A DNA stretch of 37,396 bases from Streptomyces alanosinicus (GCF_014650595.1 NZ_BMVG01000057.1:1-37396); one strand, 5' to 3'. Counted from the first letter of the stretch, positions 23,085-30,263 are shown. The notes: generated from the letters alone by a model not told the origin. Made by a program: numbers and translations.

Positions 23085-23118
23085 GGGCCGCAGGTCCCTG
23101 CCCGGGCCCGACCGGCCC
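23085..23118. promoter_or_regulatory. Tandem DevR/OsdR-like boxes before the stress-protein genes
   Basis: GGGCC-gcag-GTCCC (23085-23098) and GGGCC-cgacc-GGCCC (23104-23118) have centres 19-20 bases apart, like the pair at 8295-8328. The nearer edge is 63 bases before the stress-protein ATG at 23021. Confidence 0.6.
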
Positions 23119-23137
23119 ATGAGCGAGAGGAGACCTC

Positions 23138-23251
23138 ATGTCCTTCCCCGCCGTCACGGGGCGCGCCGGCGCCACGCTCGCGGGGGCCGCGCGCATCAGG
23201 GTGCGGGAGCGGACGTGCGGTTCGACCTCGCGCACGGTGACCATGGAGTGA
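23138..23251 (+). CDS. 37-residue reading frame with strong ribosome site
   Basis: GAGAGGAG ending six bases before ATG 23138 starts a frame MSFPAVTGRAGATLAGAARI that ends in TGA at 23249-23251, just before the box at 23255. The product is arginine-rich and unrecognised. The ribosome site is unusually good for a chance frame, so a leader peptide or relic is possible. Confidence 0.3.
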   Translation: MSFPAVTGRAGATLAGAARIRVRERTCGSTSRTVTME

Positions 23252-23254
23252 GTG

Positions 23255-23268
23255 GGGCCGGTCGGCCC
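23255..23268. promoter_or_regulatory. Perfect DevR/OsdR-like box before the response-regulator gene
   Basis: GGGCC-ggtc-GGCCC, set in TGGGGCCGGTCGGCCCTAG. It lies 85-98 bases before the ATG at 23353 and fits autoregulation of the response regulator. Confidence 0.65.
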
Positions 23269-23352
23269 TAGCGTGTGCGGAGCCGGCGGGTGATGATCGG
23301 CCGCATGGACAGTCCGCAGTCCGTCCCGTCTCCCGGGGAACGAGAGGTCGTC

Positions 23353-24033
23353 ATGGGTGAGCCACGCACCTTCAGCGCGCAGAACCCGATCCGCGTGTTC
23401 CTTCTCGACGATCACGAGGTCGTGCGCCGCGGCCTGACCGATCTGCTCGACGCCGAACCGGACATCAGCGTGGTCGGCGACGCGGACACCGCCCACCACG
23501 CGCTGACCCGCGGCCCCGCGCTGCGTCCGGACGTCGCCGTACTCGATGTCCGGCTTCCCGACGGCGACGGCATCACGGTCTGCCGGGAGTTGCGCGACCG
23601 GATGCCGGAGCTCGCGTGTCTGATGCTGACCTCCTTCGACGACGAGGAAGCCCTGCTGGACGCGATCATGGCCGGCGCCTCCGGCTACGTCCTCAAGCAG
23701 ATCAAGGGTTCCGACCTGGTCTCGGCGATCCGCACCGTCGCCTCGGGTCAGTCGATGCTGGATCCCGCGACCACGGCCCGCCTCATGCGCTCCCTGCGGG
23801 CGGATCCGGCCGCCGCCCCCTCATTGCCGCCCGAGCTGGCCGGTCTGTCGCCACGGGAACGGGACATCCTCGCCCTCATCGGCGACGGCCTGACCAACCG
23901 GGAGATCGGCAAGAAGCTGTACCTGTCCGAGAAGACCGTCAAGAACCATATCTCCCGGCTGCTGTCCAAACTGGGCGTCCAACGCCGCGTCCAGGCAGCG
24001 GTCCTGGCTTCCCACCTGGGACCACAGGCCTAG
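23353..24033 (+). CDS. devR: DevR/OsdR-type response regulator (NarL family)
   Basis: A 226-residue response regulator. The receiver has D19-D20 (LLDDHE), phospho-acceptor D65 (VAVLDVRLPDGDG), T93 and K115. The C-terminal LuxR HTH (about 162-224) contains LTNREIGKKLYLSEKTVKNHISRLLSKLGVQRR. The recognition-helix stretch EKTVKN and SRLL-KLG matches mycobacterial DevR/DosR closely, so this is most likely the master regulator of the island. The ATG at 23353 follows GAGAGG at five bases; the frame is open to 23275 with weaker starts. The presumed kinase (10408-12126) is 11 kb away on the other strand. The symbol denotes family; OsdR is the Streptomyces name. Confidence 0.92.
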   Translation: MGEPRTFSAQNPIRVFLLDDHEVVRRGLTDLLDAEPDISVVGDADTAHHALTRGPALRPDVAVLDVRLPDGDGITVCRELRDRMPELACLMLTSFDDEEALLDAIMAGASGYVLKQIKGSDLVSAIRTVASGQSMLDPATTARLMRSLRADPAAAPSLPPELAGLSPRERDILALIGDGLTNREIGKKLYLSEKTVKNHISRLLSKLGVQRRVQAAVLASHLGPQA

Positions 24034-24070
24034 GGCGTGTTGCGGCCGGGACTTTCGCAACACGCCCTAG
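24030..24070 (+). terminator. Perfect 15-bp hairpin overlapping the devR stop codon
   Basis: CTAGGGCGTGTTGCG (24030-24044) pairs perfectly with CGCAACACGCCCTAG (24056-24070) around an 11-base loop. The TAG stop is inside the stem. It most likely terminates the response-regulator transcript, and as a bidirectional stem it could also serve the convergent regulator gene that ends at 24094. Confidence 0.75.
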
Positions 24071-24093
24071 TAGGGCCCGTCCGAGCAGTGCGG

Positions 24094-25683
24094 TCAACGT
24101 CTCGACCAGAGGCGGCCGTAGAAGGCGGGCTGGGTGGTGCTGAACGCGTGGGTGAGTTGGGCCGGTGCAGGTTTCCGTGCCGTCAGGTCGAGGGACCGTT
24201 GTGCGAGCCACAGGTCGTGGACGGCGCTGGGGGGCCGCAGCAGAGAACGCTGGAGCAGTGATTCGCTGCGTGCCAGGCGTTTGCGGACGGCGGATGTCGA
24301 GAGGGACAGTGCCGCTGCGGTCGGGGCGATGCGTGCGTCGAGGCGTAGCCAGGTGGTGAGTGTGTCGGGGATGCAGGCCGGGATCCCGGGAGCGCGCAGA
24401 CACCGGAATTGGTGCTGCGCCCACGTCGTGACGTGGGGCAGCTGGAGGAGTTCGTCCAGGGAGGGCACCCGTGTGGCGCTGTGTCGGGCAGGGGCGGATC
24501 TGCCTGCCGCGATCGCGCGCAGGGCGAGGGCCAGGGTGGCTTGATCGGCGAGTCGGTCCAGGTCCAGGTGCAGGAGGCCTTGGACGCAGGTGAGACGTGC
24601 GGACAGGGTGTTGCGGTGGATCTTCAGGTGCGCGGTCGCGCGCGAGGAGAAGCTGAGCCATGACGCGATCGTGGCCAGTAGTTCGGCGCCGTCAGGGTCC
24701 TGCGGCCGTCTGGCGCGGTGGGTGTGGACCGGCGCGAGAAAACTCCGGGCCCACAGGGCCGCCTCCGGGCCGATGGTGAGGGCCAGGTCGGGGTCGCTGG
24801 TGAACGAGGACTGCCGTTCGGTGCGGCGGCGGGCGACGGCCAGGGCGTGAAAGGCCTGGGCATAGCCGGTGGCGGTATCGCACAGCGGCACCTCGTCGCT
24901 CACGCCGATACAGCAGTCGGCTCTCCGCGACGCGGATCTGGTCCACTTGGGTGCGCGGCCGGGCGGTGCCTCGGGGCCGGCGGGCGCGAGGACAATCGTG
25001 TGATTGGCATAGACGGGACAGGGCACGACCCATGCGCGCTCGGCCGCCTGGCTCAGCTCGTCCGCCACCTGGCTTCGTACGCCGGGCGGCCCTTCGACGA
25101 CGTACACCTGAACCGTCTCGGGCAGCGTGGGTCGCAGTGCCCCGGCGATCTGGCGTGCGGCGGCGGCCTGACCGTTCATCAGGAGGTGCAGCACCGCTTC
25201 GCGGATCCGGGCGTCCGCGAGTTGCAGCCGACGCTGCTGCTGCCGGGTGTGTTCCGTCATCCAGCTCAGGCTCAGGGCAGAGGTGGCGTCGGCGAGCAGG
25301 AGCGGCACTTCAGGCGGTGCCGGCTGGGAGAAGACGGCGGCGAGCACGGGCATGGGAACGCCTCGCGGGCCGTCGAGAGGCAGGGCGATGCAGGTGAGTC
25401 CGTCGTGGTCGATGGTCACGGACTTCAGTCCCCGGGCGGTGAGTTCACGCACCGCGCGCCGGGCGATGTCCCTTTCGGCGTCGCCAAGAGGCCTTTTCGA
25501 CGGGAAGGCCATGGCACCCGTCGAGTCCACGAGGAGCACATCGGCTCCGGCGCGGGCACCCAGCATGCTCAGCAGCAGCGGGATTCCGCCTCTGCGAGCG
25601 AAACGCTGCATGTCCAGTACGTCTTCGGCCCGTCGAACCCGGGCGGCCGCCGCGGTCTCCGTGTGCACATCGCTCCGGTGCAT
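24094..25683 (-). CDS. PucR/CdaR-like transcription regulator with two HTH-like ends
   Basis: A 529-residue protein. The N-terminal half resembles the ligand-binding part of PucR-type regulators (RFARRGGIPLLLSMLGARAGADVLLVDSTG, TIDHDGLTCIALPLDG). A PucR-type HTH_30 follows at about 345-400 (LLATIASWLSFSSRATAHLKIHRNTLSARLTCVQGLLHLDL). A second similar segment lies near 445-505 (TTWLRLDARIAPTAAALSLSTSAVRKRLARSESLLQRSLL). The ATG at 25683 has GGGGGGAGAG in front. It is convergent with the response regulator and monocistronic by position. The effector is unknown. It may not belong to the hypoxia island, as no box lies upstream. Confidence 0.8.
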   Translation of the reverse strand: MHRSDVHTETAAAARVRRAEDVLDMQRFARRGGIPLLLSMLGARAGADVLLVDSTGAMAFPSKRPLGDAERDIARRAVRELTARGLKSVTIDHDGLTCIALPLDGPRGVPMPVLAAVFSQPAPPEVPLLLADATSALSLSWMTEHTRQQQRRLQLADARIREAVLHLLMNGQAAAARQIAGALRPTLPETVQVYVVEGPPGVRSQVADELSQAAERAWVVPCPVYANHTIVLAPAGPEAPPGRAPKWTRSASRRADCCIGVSDEVPLCDTATGYAQAFHALAVARRRTERQSSFTSDPDLALTIGPEAALWARSFLAPVHTHRARRPQDPDGAELLATIASWLSFSSRATAHLKIHRNTLSARLTCVQGLLHLDLDRLADQATLALALRAIAAGRSAPARHSATRVPSLDELLQLPHVTTWAQHQFRCLRAPGIPACIPDTLTTWLRLDARIAPTAAALSLSTSAVRKRLARSESLLQRSLLRPPSAVHDLWLAQRSLDLTARKPAPAQLTHAFSTTQPAFYGRLWSRR

Positions 25684-25751
25684 GTCTCTCCCCCCGAGAG
25701 CCTACGCATCGACAACAACCCACCACTACCACACGGTCAGTAACGATGGTC

Positions 25752-26228
25752 TCAACGGGAGTTGAGGGGTGCCCACAGTCGGTCGGCCTCGCCCGCGGCC
25801 ATGCTTCCCCGGTAGACCTCGATCTTGCGGTCGATCATCTTCAGATTCTCCTGGATCTCCGCCAGCCTGGCCAGGATGTCGGCGCGGTGTGCTTCCAGGA
25901 GGGCAAGGCGTTCCGCCTCGTTGCCCGATCCCGCAGCGACCAGTTCGGCGTACTGGCGGATGCCTCTGATGGGCATGCCGGTGGCGCGCAACTTGGTGCA
26001 GATGGTGATCCACTTGAGGTCGAGTTCCCGGTACCGGCGGCGGCCGCCGCTCGTGCGGTCGACCGGACTGATGACCAGTCCGGCACGCTCGTAGTACCGA
26101 AGTGTGTGCACGCTCACGCCGGTGCGGCGGGCCGCCTCGGCGATGGTGACACCTGCTGCGGGTATGGCGCTGCGATCCGTCTTCGGCTCGGCTGCACCGG
26201 ATGCCGGCTGCGGCTTGATCTCGACCAC
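25752..26228 (-). CDS. MerR family regulator
   Basis: A 158-residue MerR-type regulator. The winged HTH is at about 27-95 (VTIAEAARRTGVSVHTLRYYERAGLV, RRRYRELDLKWITICTKLRATGMPIRGIRQYAELV), followed by a dimerisation coiled coil (LLEAHRADILARLAEIQENLKMIDRKIEVYR). There are no C-terminal metal-binding cysteines, so a small organic ligand is likely, as for SoxR-unlike members near transporters. The GTG at 26228 lies seven bases after TAGGAT on the minus strand, which suggests a leaderless transcript. It is divergent from the MFS exporter with only 24 bases between starts, and should control that gene. Confidence 0.9.
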   Translation of the reverse strand: MVEIKPQPASGAAEPKTDRSAIPAAGVTIAEAARRTGVSVHTLRYYERAGLVISPVDRTSGGRRRYRELDLKWITICTKLRATGMPIRGIRQYAELVAAGSGNEAERLALLEAHRADILARLAEIQENLKMIDRKIEVYRGSMAAGEADRLWAPLNSR

Positions 26229-26253
26229 GCTCTAAATCCTAGCGTCGTGGCCA
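26215..26253 (+). promoter_or_regulatory. MerR-type 19-bp-spacer promoter overlapping the divergent merR promoter
   Basis: TTGATC (26215-26220), a 19-base spacer and TAGCGT (26240-26245) precede the MFS ATG at 26253 by seven bases. The long spacer is the hallmark of promoters activated by MerR proteins. On the other strand the merR -10, TAGGAT (26236-26241), overlaps this -10. ACGCT (26227-26231) and AGCGT (26241-26245) form a small dyad. Confidence 0.6.
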
Positions 26254-27689
26254 TGAGTTCATCAGTGCTCTCCCCTGCCGCGGCTGCCGAACCGAGCCCG
26301 CGGCACAAGTCCCTCGTACTCGCGATCTGCTGCATCAGCATCGTCGTGGTCGTGATGGACATCTCCGTCGTCAACGTCGCGCTCCCCACCATCGGCCGCG
26401 AGCTGCGGGCCCCGGAGTCCGGTCTGCAGTGGACGGTCGACGCCTACACCCTGGTGCTGGCCGGGTTCCTCGTGCTGGCCGGGTCCACCGCCGACCGAGT
26501 CGGCCGACGGCGTGTCTTCCAGGCCGGTCTCGCGGCCTTCGGCCTCGGCTCGCTGCTGTGCGGACTGGCTCCGGGCATCGGCTGGCTGATCGCGGCACGG
26601 GTGCTGCAAGCCGTCGGCGGGACCATGCTCAACCCGGTGGCCATGGCGATCGTCGCGAACACCTTCACGGATGCCGCCGAACGGGCCCGGGCCATAGGCG
26701 TCTTCGCCTCGATGTCCGGGCTGGCGCTGGCCCTCGGCCCGATCGTCGGCGGTGCGCTGGTCGACGCCTTCGGCTGGCGGTCGGTCTTCTGGATCAACAT
26801 CCCGATCGTGGCCGTGGCGATCGTGTGCGCCGCGCGGTTCGTGCCCGAGTCCCGGGCCGCCCGGGCCCGCCGGTTCGACCCCGTCGGGCAGGCGCTGATG
26901 GTCCTGGTCCTGGGCAGTGTCGTGTACGCGATCATCGAGTCCAGGTCGCTGGGCTGGACCTCGCCGGTCATCGTCGGGCTGCTCGCCGTCGCCGCGCTCG
27001 GCGTGGCGGGCATCCTCGGCTACGAACCGCGCCGCGCCGATCCGCTCCTGGAGCTGCGTCTCTTCCGCAGCGTGCCGTTCGGTTCGGCGATCGTGATCGC
27101 CCTGTTCGCCCTGTGCGCCTTCGGCGCCTTCTTGTTCGTGACCCCGCAGTACCTGCAGGACGTACGCGGCCTTGCGCCGGTGACGGCGGGGCTGTGCCTG
27201 CTCCCGGTCGGGCTGCCCGTCCTGGTGATAGCGCCACTCACCGGGCGCCTGGTCGGTGCGCGCGGTCCGCTGCTGCCGCTGGTGGTGGCCGGGACGGCCC
27301 TGGCCCTCGGCGGCGGCATGTCGCTCCGGCTCGGGCCGGACACTCCCCTCTGGGCCGTCCTGGCGATCTATCTGCTGTTCGGCGTCTTCCTCGGTGCGGT
27401 CAACCCGCCGATCACCAACGCGGCGATCTCGGGGATGCCCCGTTCGATGGCCGGGCTGGCCGGTTCGCTGGCCTCCACCGGCCGCCAGACCGGCACCACC
27501 TTGGGCGTCGCGATCTCCGGGACGGTCATCGGCCCGCGGACTGCCCAGGGCGGGACGGCGTTCACCAGCGCGACGCAGGGTGTGTGGTGGATGATCCTCG
27601 GACTCGGCGCGGGCGTCCTCGCCCTCGGCGCGGTCAGCTCCACCCCGTGGGCACACCGAACGGCCGAACGTGCGGGCACGAGCCTCTGA
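26253..27689 (+). CDS. MFS drug exporter, DHA2 (EmrB/QacA) type
   Basis: A 478-residue membrane transporter with about 14 predicted helices. Marker motifs are MDISVVNVALPTIGREL (motif D1), LVLAGSTADRVGRRRVFQAGL (motif A), ARVLQAVGGTMLNPVAM (motif B) and GLALALGPIVGGALVDAFGWRSVFWINIP (motif C, antiporter signature). It is predicted to export hydrophobic compounds by proton antiport. The ATG at 26253 has no Shine-Dalgarno sequence but stands seven bases after a -10, which fits a leaderless mRNA. Expression is probably driven by the divergent MerR protein. Confidence 0.92.
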   Translation: MSSSVLSPAAAAEPSPRHKSLVLAICCISIVVVVMDISVVNVALPTIGRELRAPESGLQWTVDAYTLVLAGFLVLAGSTADRVGRRRVFQAGLAAFGLGSLLCGLAPGIGWLIAARVLQAVGGTMLNPVAMAIVANTFTDAAERARAIGVFASMSGLALALGPIVGGALVDAFGWRSVFWINIPIVAVAIVCAARFVPESRAARARRFDPVGQALMVLVLGSVVYAIIESRSLGWTSPVIVGLLAVAALGVAGILGYEPRRADPLLELRLFRSVPFGSAIVIALFALCAFGAFLFVTPQYLQDVRGLAPVTAGLCLLPVGLPVLVIAPLTGRLVGARGPLLPLVVAGTALALGGGMSLRLGPDTPLWAVLAIYLLFGVFLGAVNPPITNAAISGMPRSMAGLAGSLASTGRQTGTTLGVAISGTVIGPRTAQGGTAFTSATQGVWWMILGLGAGVLALGAVSSTPWAHRTAERAGTSL

Positions 27690-27700
27690 TACCGGCCGGT

Positions 27701-27718
27701 CCGCCGCGTGAGCGGCGG
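27701..27718 (+). terminator. Hairpin after the MFS gene
   Basis: CCGCCGC (27701-27707) pairs with GCGGCGG (27712-27718) across GTGA, 12 bases after the MFS stop. A short GC stem of the usual Streptomyces terminator kind. Confidence 0.6.
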
Positions 27719-27813
27719 TCGTCATGTCGGCAATCTGCACACCCTGAAGACTGCCTGGTTCCGGCAATGCGATACGGCGCGCTCCCGACGAAGATCGCCA
27801 GCTGAAGCCTTTG

Positions 27814-27849
27814 TTCTCGAAGTTCTCGAAGTTCTCAAAGTTCTCGACG
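27814..27849. repeat. Four tandem copies of TTCTCGAAG
   Basis: 9-base units at 27814, 27823, 27832 (TTCTCAAAG) and 27841 (TTCTCGACG), ending 20 bases before the GTG of the ALF-repeat gene and just upstream of its ribosome site. They lie in the likely promoter or 5' leader and have clearly lower GC than the surroundings. Confidence 0.75.
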
Positions 27850-27869
27850 CTCACAAGGAAGGTCCACAC

Positions 27870-28499
27870 GTGAGACTGACCCGCGCCGCCCTGGCCGTCG
27901 CGGCCACCGCTCTGACGCCGGCGCTGCTGCTCGCCACCCCCGCCTTCGCCGCCGGTTCGGCCGCCACCTCGCCCACCCGCGTGGCGGCCGCGCCGGGCAC
28001 GGGCGGCTCGACCACACCGGTGGACGAGATGTCCGACGACGAGGTGCGGATCGCGATCATGCGTATCATCGCCGACCCGGGCACCGGCAGGGCGGTCCAC
28101 GCCGCCGCGCAGAAGGCCATGGACGGCACCATCGCGGACCAGCGGAACTTCCTGAAGACCGGTCGCGCGGCGGCCCAGGCCGAGGATGACAGCGTCGCCG
28201 TCTTCCACATCCTCGCCGTCGCCCGCCAACGCCACGACAAGGCGGTCGTCAGGGAGGCCACCAAGGCCCTGGACGATGGCTCACCGGCCGCCCTGCGCGC
28301 CTTCCTGGCGACCGGCTACCGCCTCGCGCAGGCCGAGGACGACCGCGTCGCCGTCTTCCGGATCCTCGCCGACCCGGCCACCGGCCCGGCACTCCGCGCG
28401 GCGGCGGAGCGGGCCCTCGACAACGGCACGCCGGAGGCCCTGCGGTACTTCCTGGAGCACGGCCGGTACGAACTGAAGGCCCGAAGCGTGTCTCGTTGA
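27870..28499 (+). CDS. Secreted ALF-repeat protein
   Basis: A 209-residue exported protein. Residues 1-27 form a signal peptide (MRLTRAALAVAATALTPALLLATPAFA). After a Ser/Thr/Gly linker come three related units of 40-45 residues with the pattern DDEVRIAIMRIIAD, VHAAAQKAMDGTIADQRNFLKTGRAAAQAEDD, repeated as DDSVAVFHIL and DDRVAVFRILAD. This is the ALF (short Ala-Leu-Phe) repeat found in secreted Streptomyces proteins, some of them polymorphic-toxin or cell-surface components. There is no toxin domain here. The GTG at 27870 follows AAGGAAGG. It is preceded by the 9-base tandem repeat. Confidence 0.85.
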   Translation: MRLTRAALAVAATALTPALLLATPAFAAGSAATSPTRVAAAPGTGGSTTPVDEMSDDEVRIAIMRIIADPGTGRAVHAAAQKAMDGTIADQRNFLKTGRAAAQAEDDSVAVFHILAVARQRHDKAVVREATKALDDGSPAALRAFLATGYRLAQAEDDRVAVFRILADPATGPALRAAAERALDNGTPEALRYFLEHGRYELKARSVSR

Positions 28500-29011
28500 C
28501 AGGCTCGGCAGCTGACCGCACGCCGGGATGGCCTGTGCTGCCACAGACGTGACCGAGGGGGCGGTACCGTGCGACAGGCCCGGTACCGTCCCGAAGTGCT
28601 GCCGCATTTATCGGCCGCCTTCTTCATCGTCTTGCCGATGCGCCACCGCGCGTGGCGTCGCATGCGGCCGACCGACACCATGACTCGGCGGCTCGCCCGA
28701 TCTTCGCGCGGTGGGCTTCCCGGAAGGCCGCGTCGTGCCCGTGGAGGCCGTCGCCACGGCCCTTGCGGGCGCTCGACCGCCGCACCCGCCGCACCCCACC
28801 ACCGAGCGTCGTCATCTTCGGGCGCCTCAACCGCACCATGGCGGCCCTGGGGCGCGCGGCCGGCCGCCGCAGCATGGTCCAGGTCATGGGCCGGGCCACC
28901 TCCGCCGGCCAGTCGGTGATGTGACCCGCAGCGCGGCAGTGTCGTCCTGGCGGGTCACGGGGATTCAACGCCTCCTGACACCGCTGTCAGGCACAGTCAT
29001 GTCATCTGTCG
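28500..29011. other. 512-base gap without a convincing gene
   Basis: Several short frames exist on both strands (for example 28652-28924 on plus, ending in a plausible FGRLNRTMAALGRAAGRRSMVQVMG stretch that I do not recognise). None has a good ribosome site and a consistent protein character. It may hold a decayed gene. Confidence 0.45.
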
Positions 29012-29473
29012 TCAGCCTGCCGCAGCGACATGGCGAGCCAGTTCCGCGGCCAGGCGCCGCATGACCGTGCGGTTGGCCCGCCGTATCGCGGCCCGGACGG
29101 CGGGCGCCAGTAGACGGTCGGCGAGCGGGACGCGGGTCCAGGCGTAGCCGAAGGACACGTGGCTCCCGCCGGCGGGCAGCGGTTCGATCGTGTAGGTGCC
29201 GTGGGCCAGGCGCCGGCCGACCGCGCTCACGTTGCGTTCGACGATGCGCCGTGGCGCTTCGGCCTCGACGACCTCGATGGAGACGTCGGTCCTCGTGCCA
29301 CCCAGTGCGGCGGTGACCGTGGCGCCCGATCCGATGCCGCAGCCGGGGCCGCTGAACCGCCAGTCGGTCAGGTAGTGGTCGGTGAAGCGCTCGTGGTGAG
29401 CGATGACATCGAGGAAGTCGTAGACCTGCTCGGGCGTCTGCGGTACGTCGATCGACACGGTGACGGACTTCAT
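29012..29473 (-). CDS. SRPBCC (START-like) family protein
   Basis: A 153-residue polyketide-cyclase/START-like protein with a hydrophobic ligand-binding helix-grip fold: MKSVTVSIDVPQTPEQVYDFLDVIAHHERFTDHYLTDWRFSGPG at the N-terminus, GGTRTDVSIEVVEAEAPRRIVER in the middle and a long C-terminal helix. Ligand unknown. The ATG at 29473 lies at the edge of a palindrome and seven bases after TACCGT on the minus strand, so the mRNA is probably leaderless. Divergent from a TetR gene and presumably repressed by it. Confidence 0.85.
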   Translation of the reverse strand: MKSVTVSIDVPQTPEQVYDFLDVIAHHERFTDHYLTDWRFSGPGCGIGSGATVTAALGGTRTDVSIEVVEAEAPRRIVERNVSAVGRRLAHGTYTIEPLPAGGSHVSFGYAWTRVPLADRLLAPAVRAAIRRANRTVMRRLAAELARHVAAAG

Positions 29474-29512
29474 GTACCACACGGTACATGCGCGGTGTAC
29501 CGATCGGTACAC
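29471..29512. promoter_or_regulatory. Two palindromic TetR operators
   Basis: CATGTACCACACGGTACATG (29471-29490, 8-base arms, 4-base centre) overlaps the SRPBCC start codon. GTGTACCGATCGGTACAC (29495-29512, a perfect 18-base palindrome) overlaps the TetR -10. Both share GTACC/GGTAC arms, and their centres are 23 bases apart. They are the likely sites of the adjacent TetR protein. Confidence 0.75.
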
Positions 29513-29520
29513 TCATGCCG
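29508..29520 (+). promoter_or_regulatory. -10 element of the second TetR gene, leaderless start
   Basis: TACACT (29508-29513) lies six bases before GTG 29520, the same spacing as the first tetR gene. A second GTG follows at 29523. No clear -35. Confidence 0.5.
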
Positions 29521-30134
29521 TGGTGAATCAGGATGACCCGCGGCCGGGGAGCGAGGCCCTGCACGGCACGGACCGGGACCGCCGCTCTCAGCTGGTGGAC
29601 GCGGCCGTCGACCACGTCGCGGCGCACGGCATCGCGGACCTCAGCCTGCGCCGCCTGGGCGCCGCGATCGGGGTCAGTCATCGCATGCTGATCCACTACT
29701 TCGGCTCCAAGGAACAGCTGCTCGTCGAGATCGTCCGGACGTCGGAACGGCGTCAGCGCGACCTGCTGTCCCGGCTCCACCTGGAGCCCGGCCTCGCGCC
29801 CGCCGATGTCGCGCGGCTGCTGTGGCAGCGCTTGACGGACCCTCGGCTGGCCGGTCAGGAGCGGCTCTTCTTCGAGATCTGCGGGCAGGCGCTGCGGGGC
29901 CGCCCGGAGGCCGCCCCGGTCCTCGAAGGACTGGTGACGGACTGGCTGGAGCCGCTCGTGGCCGCCGAGACGGCCGCGGGGGCGAACCCCGCCACGGCCC
30001 GGAGCCGCGCCAGGCTGGGACTGGCCACCGTCCGCGGTCTGCTGCTCGACCTCCTCGCCACGGGCGACCGGGCCGGCGTCGACGCGGCGATGGAGGAATT
30101 CCTCCGCCTCTACTACGGCTCGGACCGGACGTAG
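29520..30134 (+). CDS. TetR family regulator
   Basis: A 204-residue TetR-type regulator. HTH at about 22-68 (DRRSQLVDAAVDHVAAHGIADLSLRRLGAAIGVSHRMLIHYFGSKEQLLVEIV), with a C-terminal helical ligand domain (LWQRLTDPRLAGQERLFFEICGQALRG, ATVRGLLLDLLATGDRAGVDAAMEEFL). I place the start at GTG 29520 (or the adjacent GTG 29523) because it coincides with the predicted transcription start. The frame is open to 29460 but that would run through both operators. Likely represses itself and the SRPBCC gene. Confidence 0.9.
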   Translation: MVNQDDPRPGSEALHGTDRDRRSQLVDAAVDHVAAHGIADLSLRRLGAAIGVSHRMLIHYFGSKEQLLVEIVRTSERRQRDLLSRLHLEPGLAPADVARLLWQRLTDPRLAGQERLFFEICGQALRGRPEAAPVLEGLVTDWLEPLVAAETAAGANPATARSRARLGLATVRGLLLDLLATGDRAGVDAAMEEFLRLYYGSDRT

Positions 30135-30174
30135 TCGGACATTCGGACCGAGCAGAGTCGGTCATTCGGACCGA
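30134..30174. repeat. Two direct repeats after the TetR gene
   Basis: GTCGGACATTCGGACCGA (30134-30151) and GTCGGTCATTCGGACCGA (30157-30174) differ at one base. The second contains TCGGTC-attcg-GACCGA, a 6-base stem with a 5-base loop. It could act as a terminator or be a duplicated site. Confidence 0.5.
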
Positions 30175-30263
30175 CCGCCACCCCGAGCACCATCACCCAC
30201 CGCGTCACCCCGGCGCCCGACAGCGGGAGCACCGGGACGGCAACGGCCCACATCGACGTGACC

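Larger units (their letters stand above)
23022..23352. other. Divergent control region between usp and devR-like genes
   Basis: A 331-base spacer that holds three DevR/OsdR-like boxes (23085-23098, 23104-23118, 23255-23268) and a 37-codon reading frame with a strong ribosome site (23138-23251). It should contain the promoters of both the stress-protein run and the response regulator. Confidence 0.6.

Noticed and set aside
24030..24070. Possible insertion-sequence end
   Set aside because: No transposase or second end nearby; a terminator hairpin explains it better.
28569..28924. Short frames in the 28.5-29.0 kb gap
   Set aside because: No ribosome site, arginine- and proline-rich shadow-like translation and no recognisable domain.
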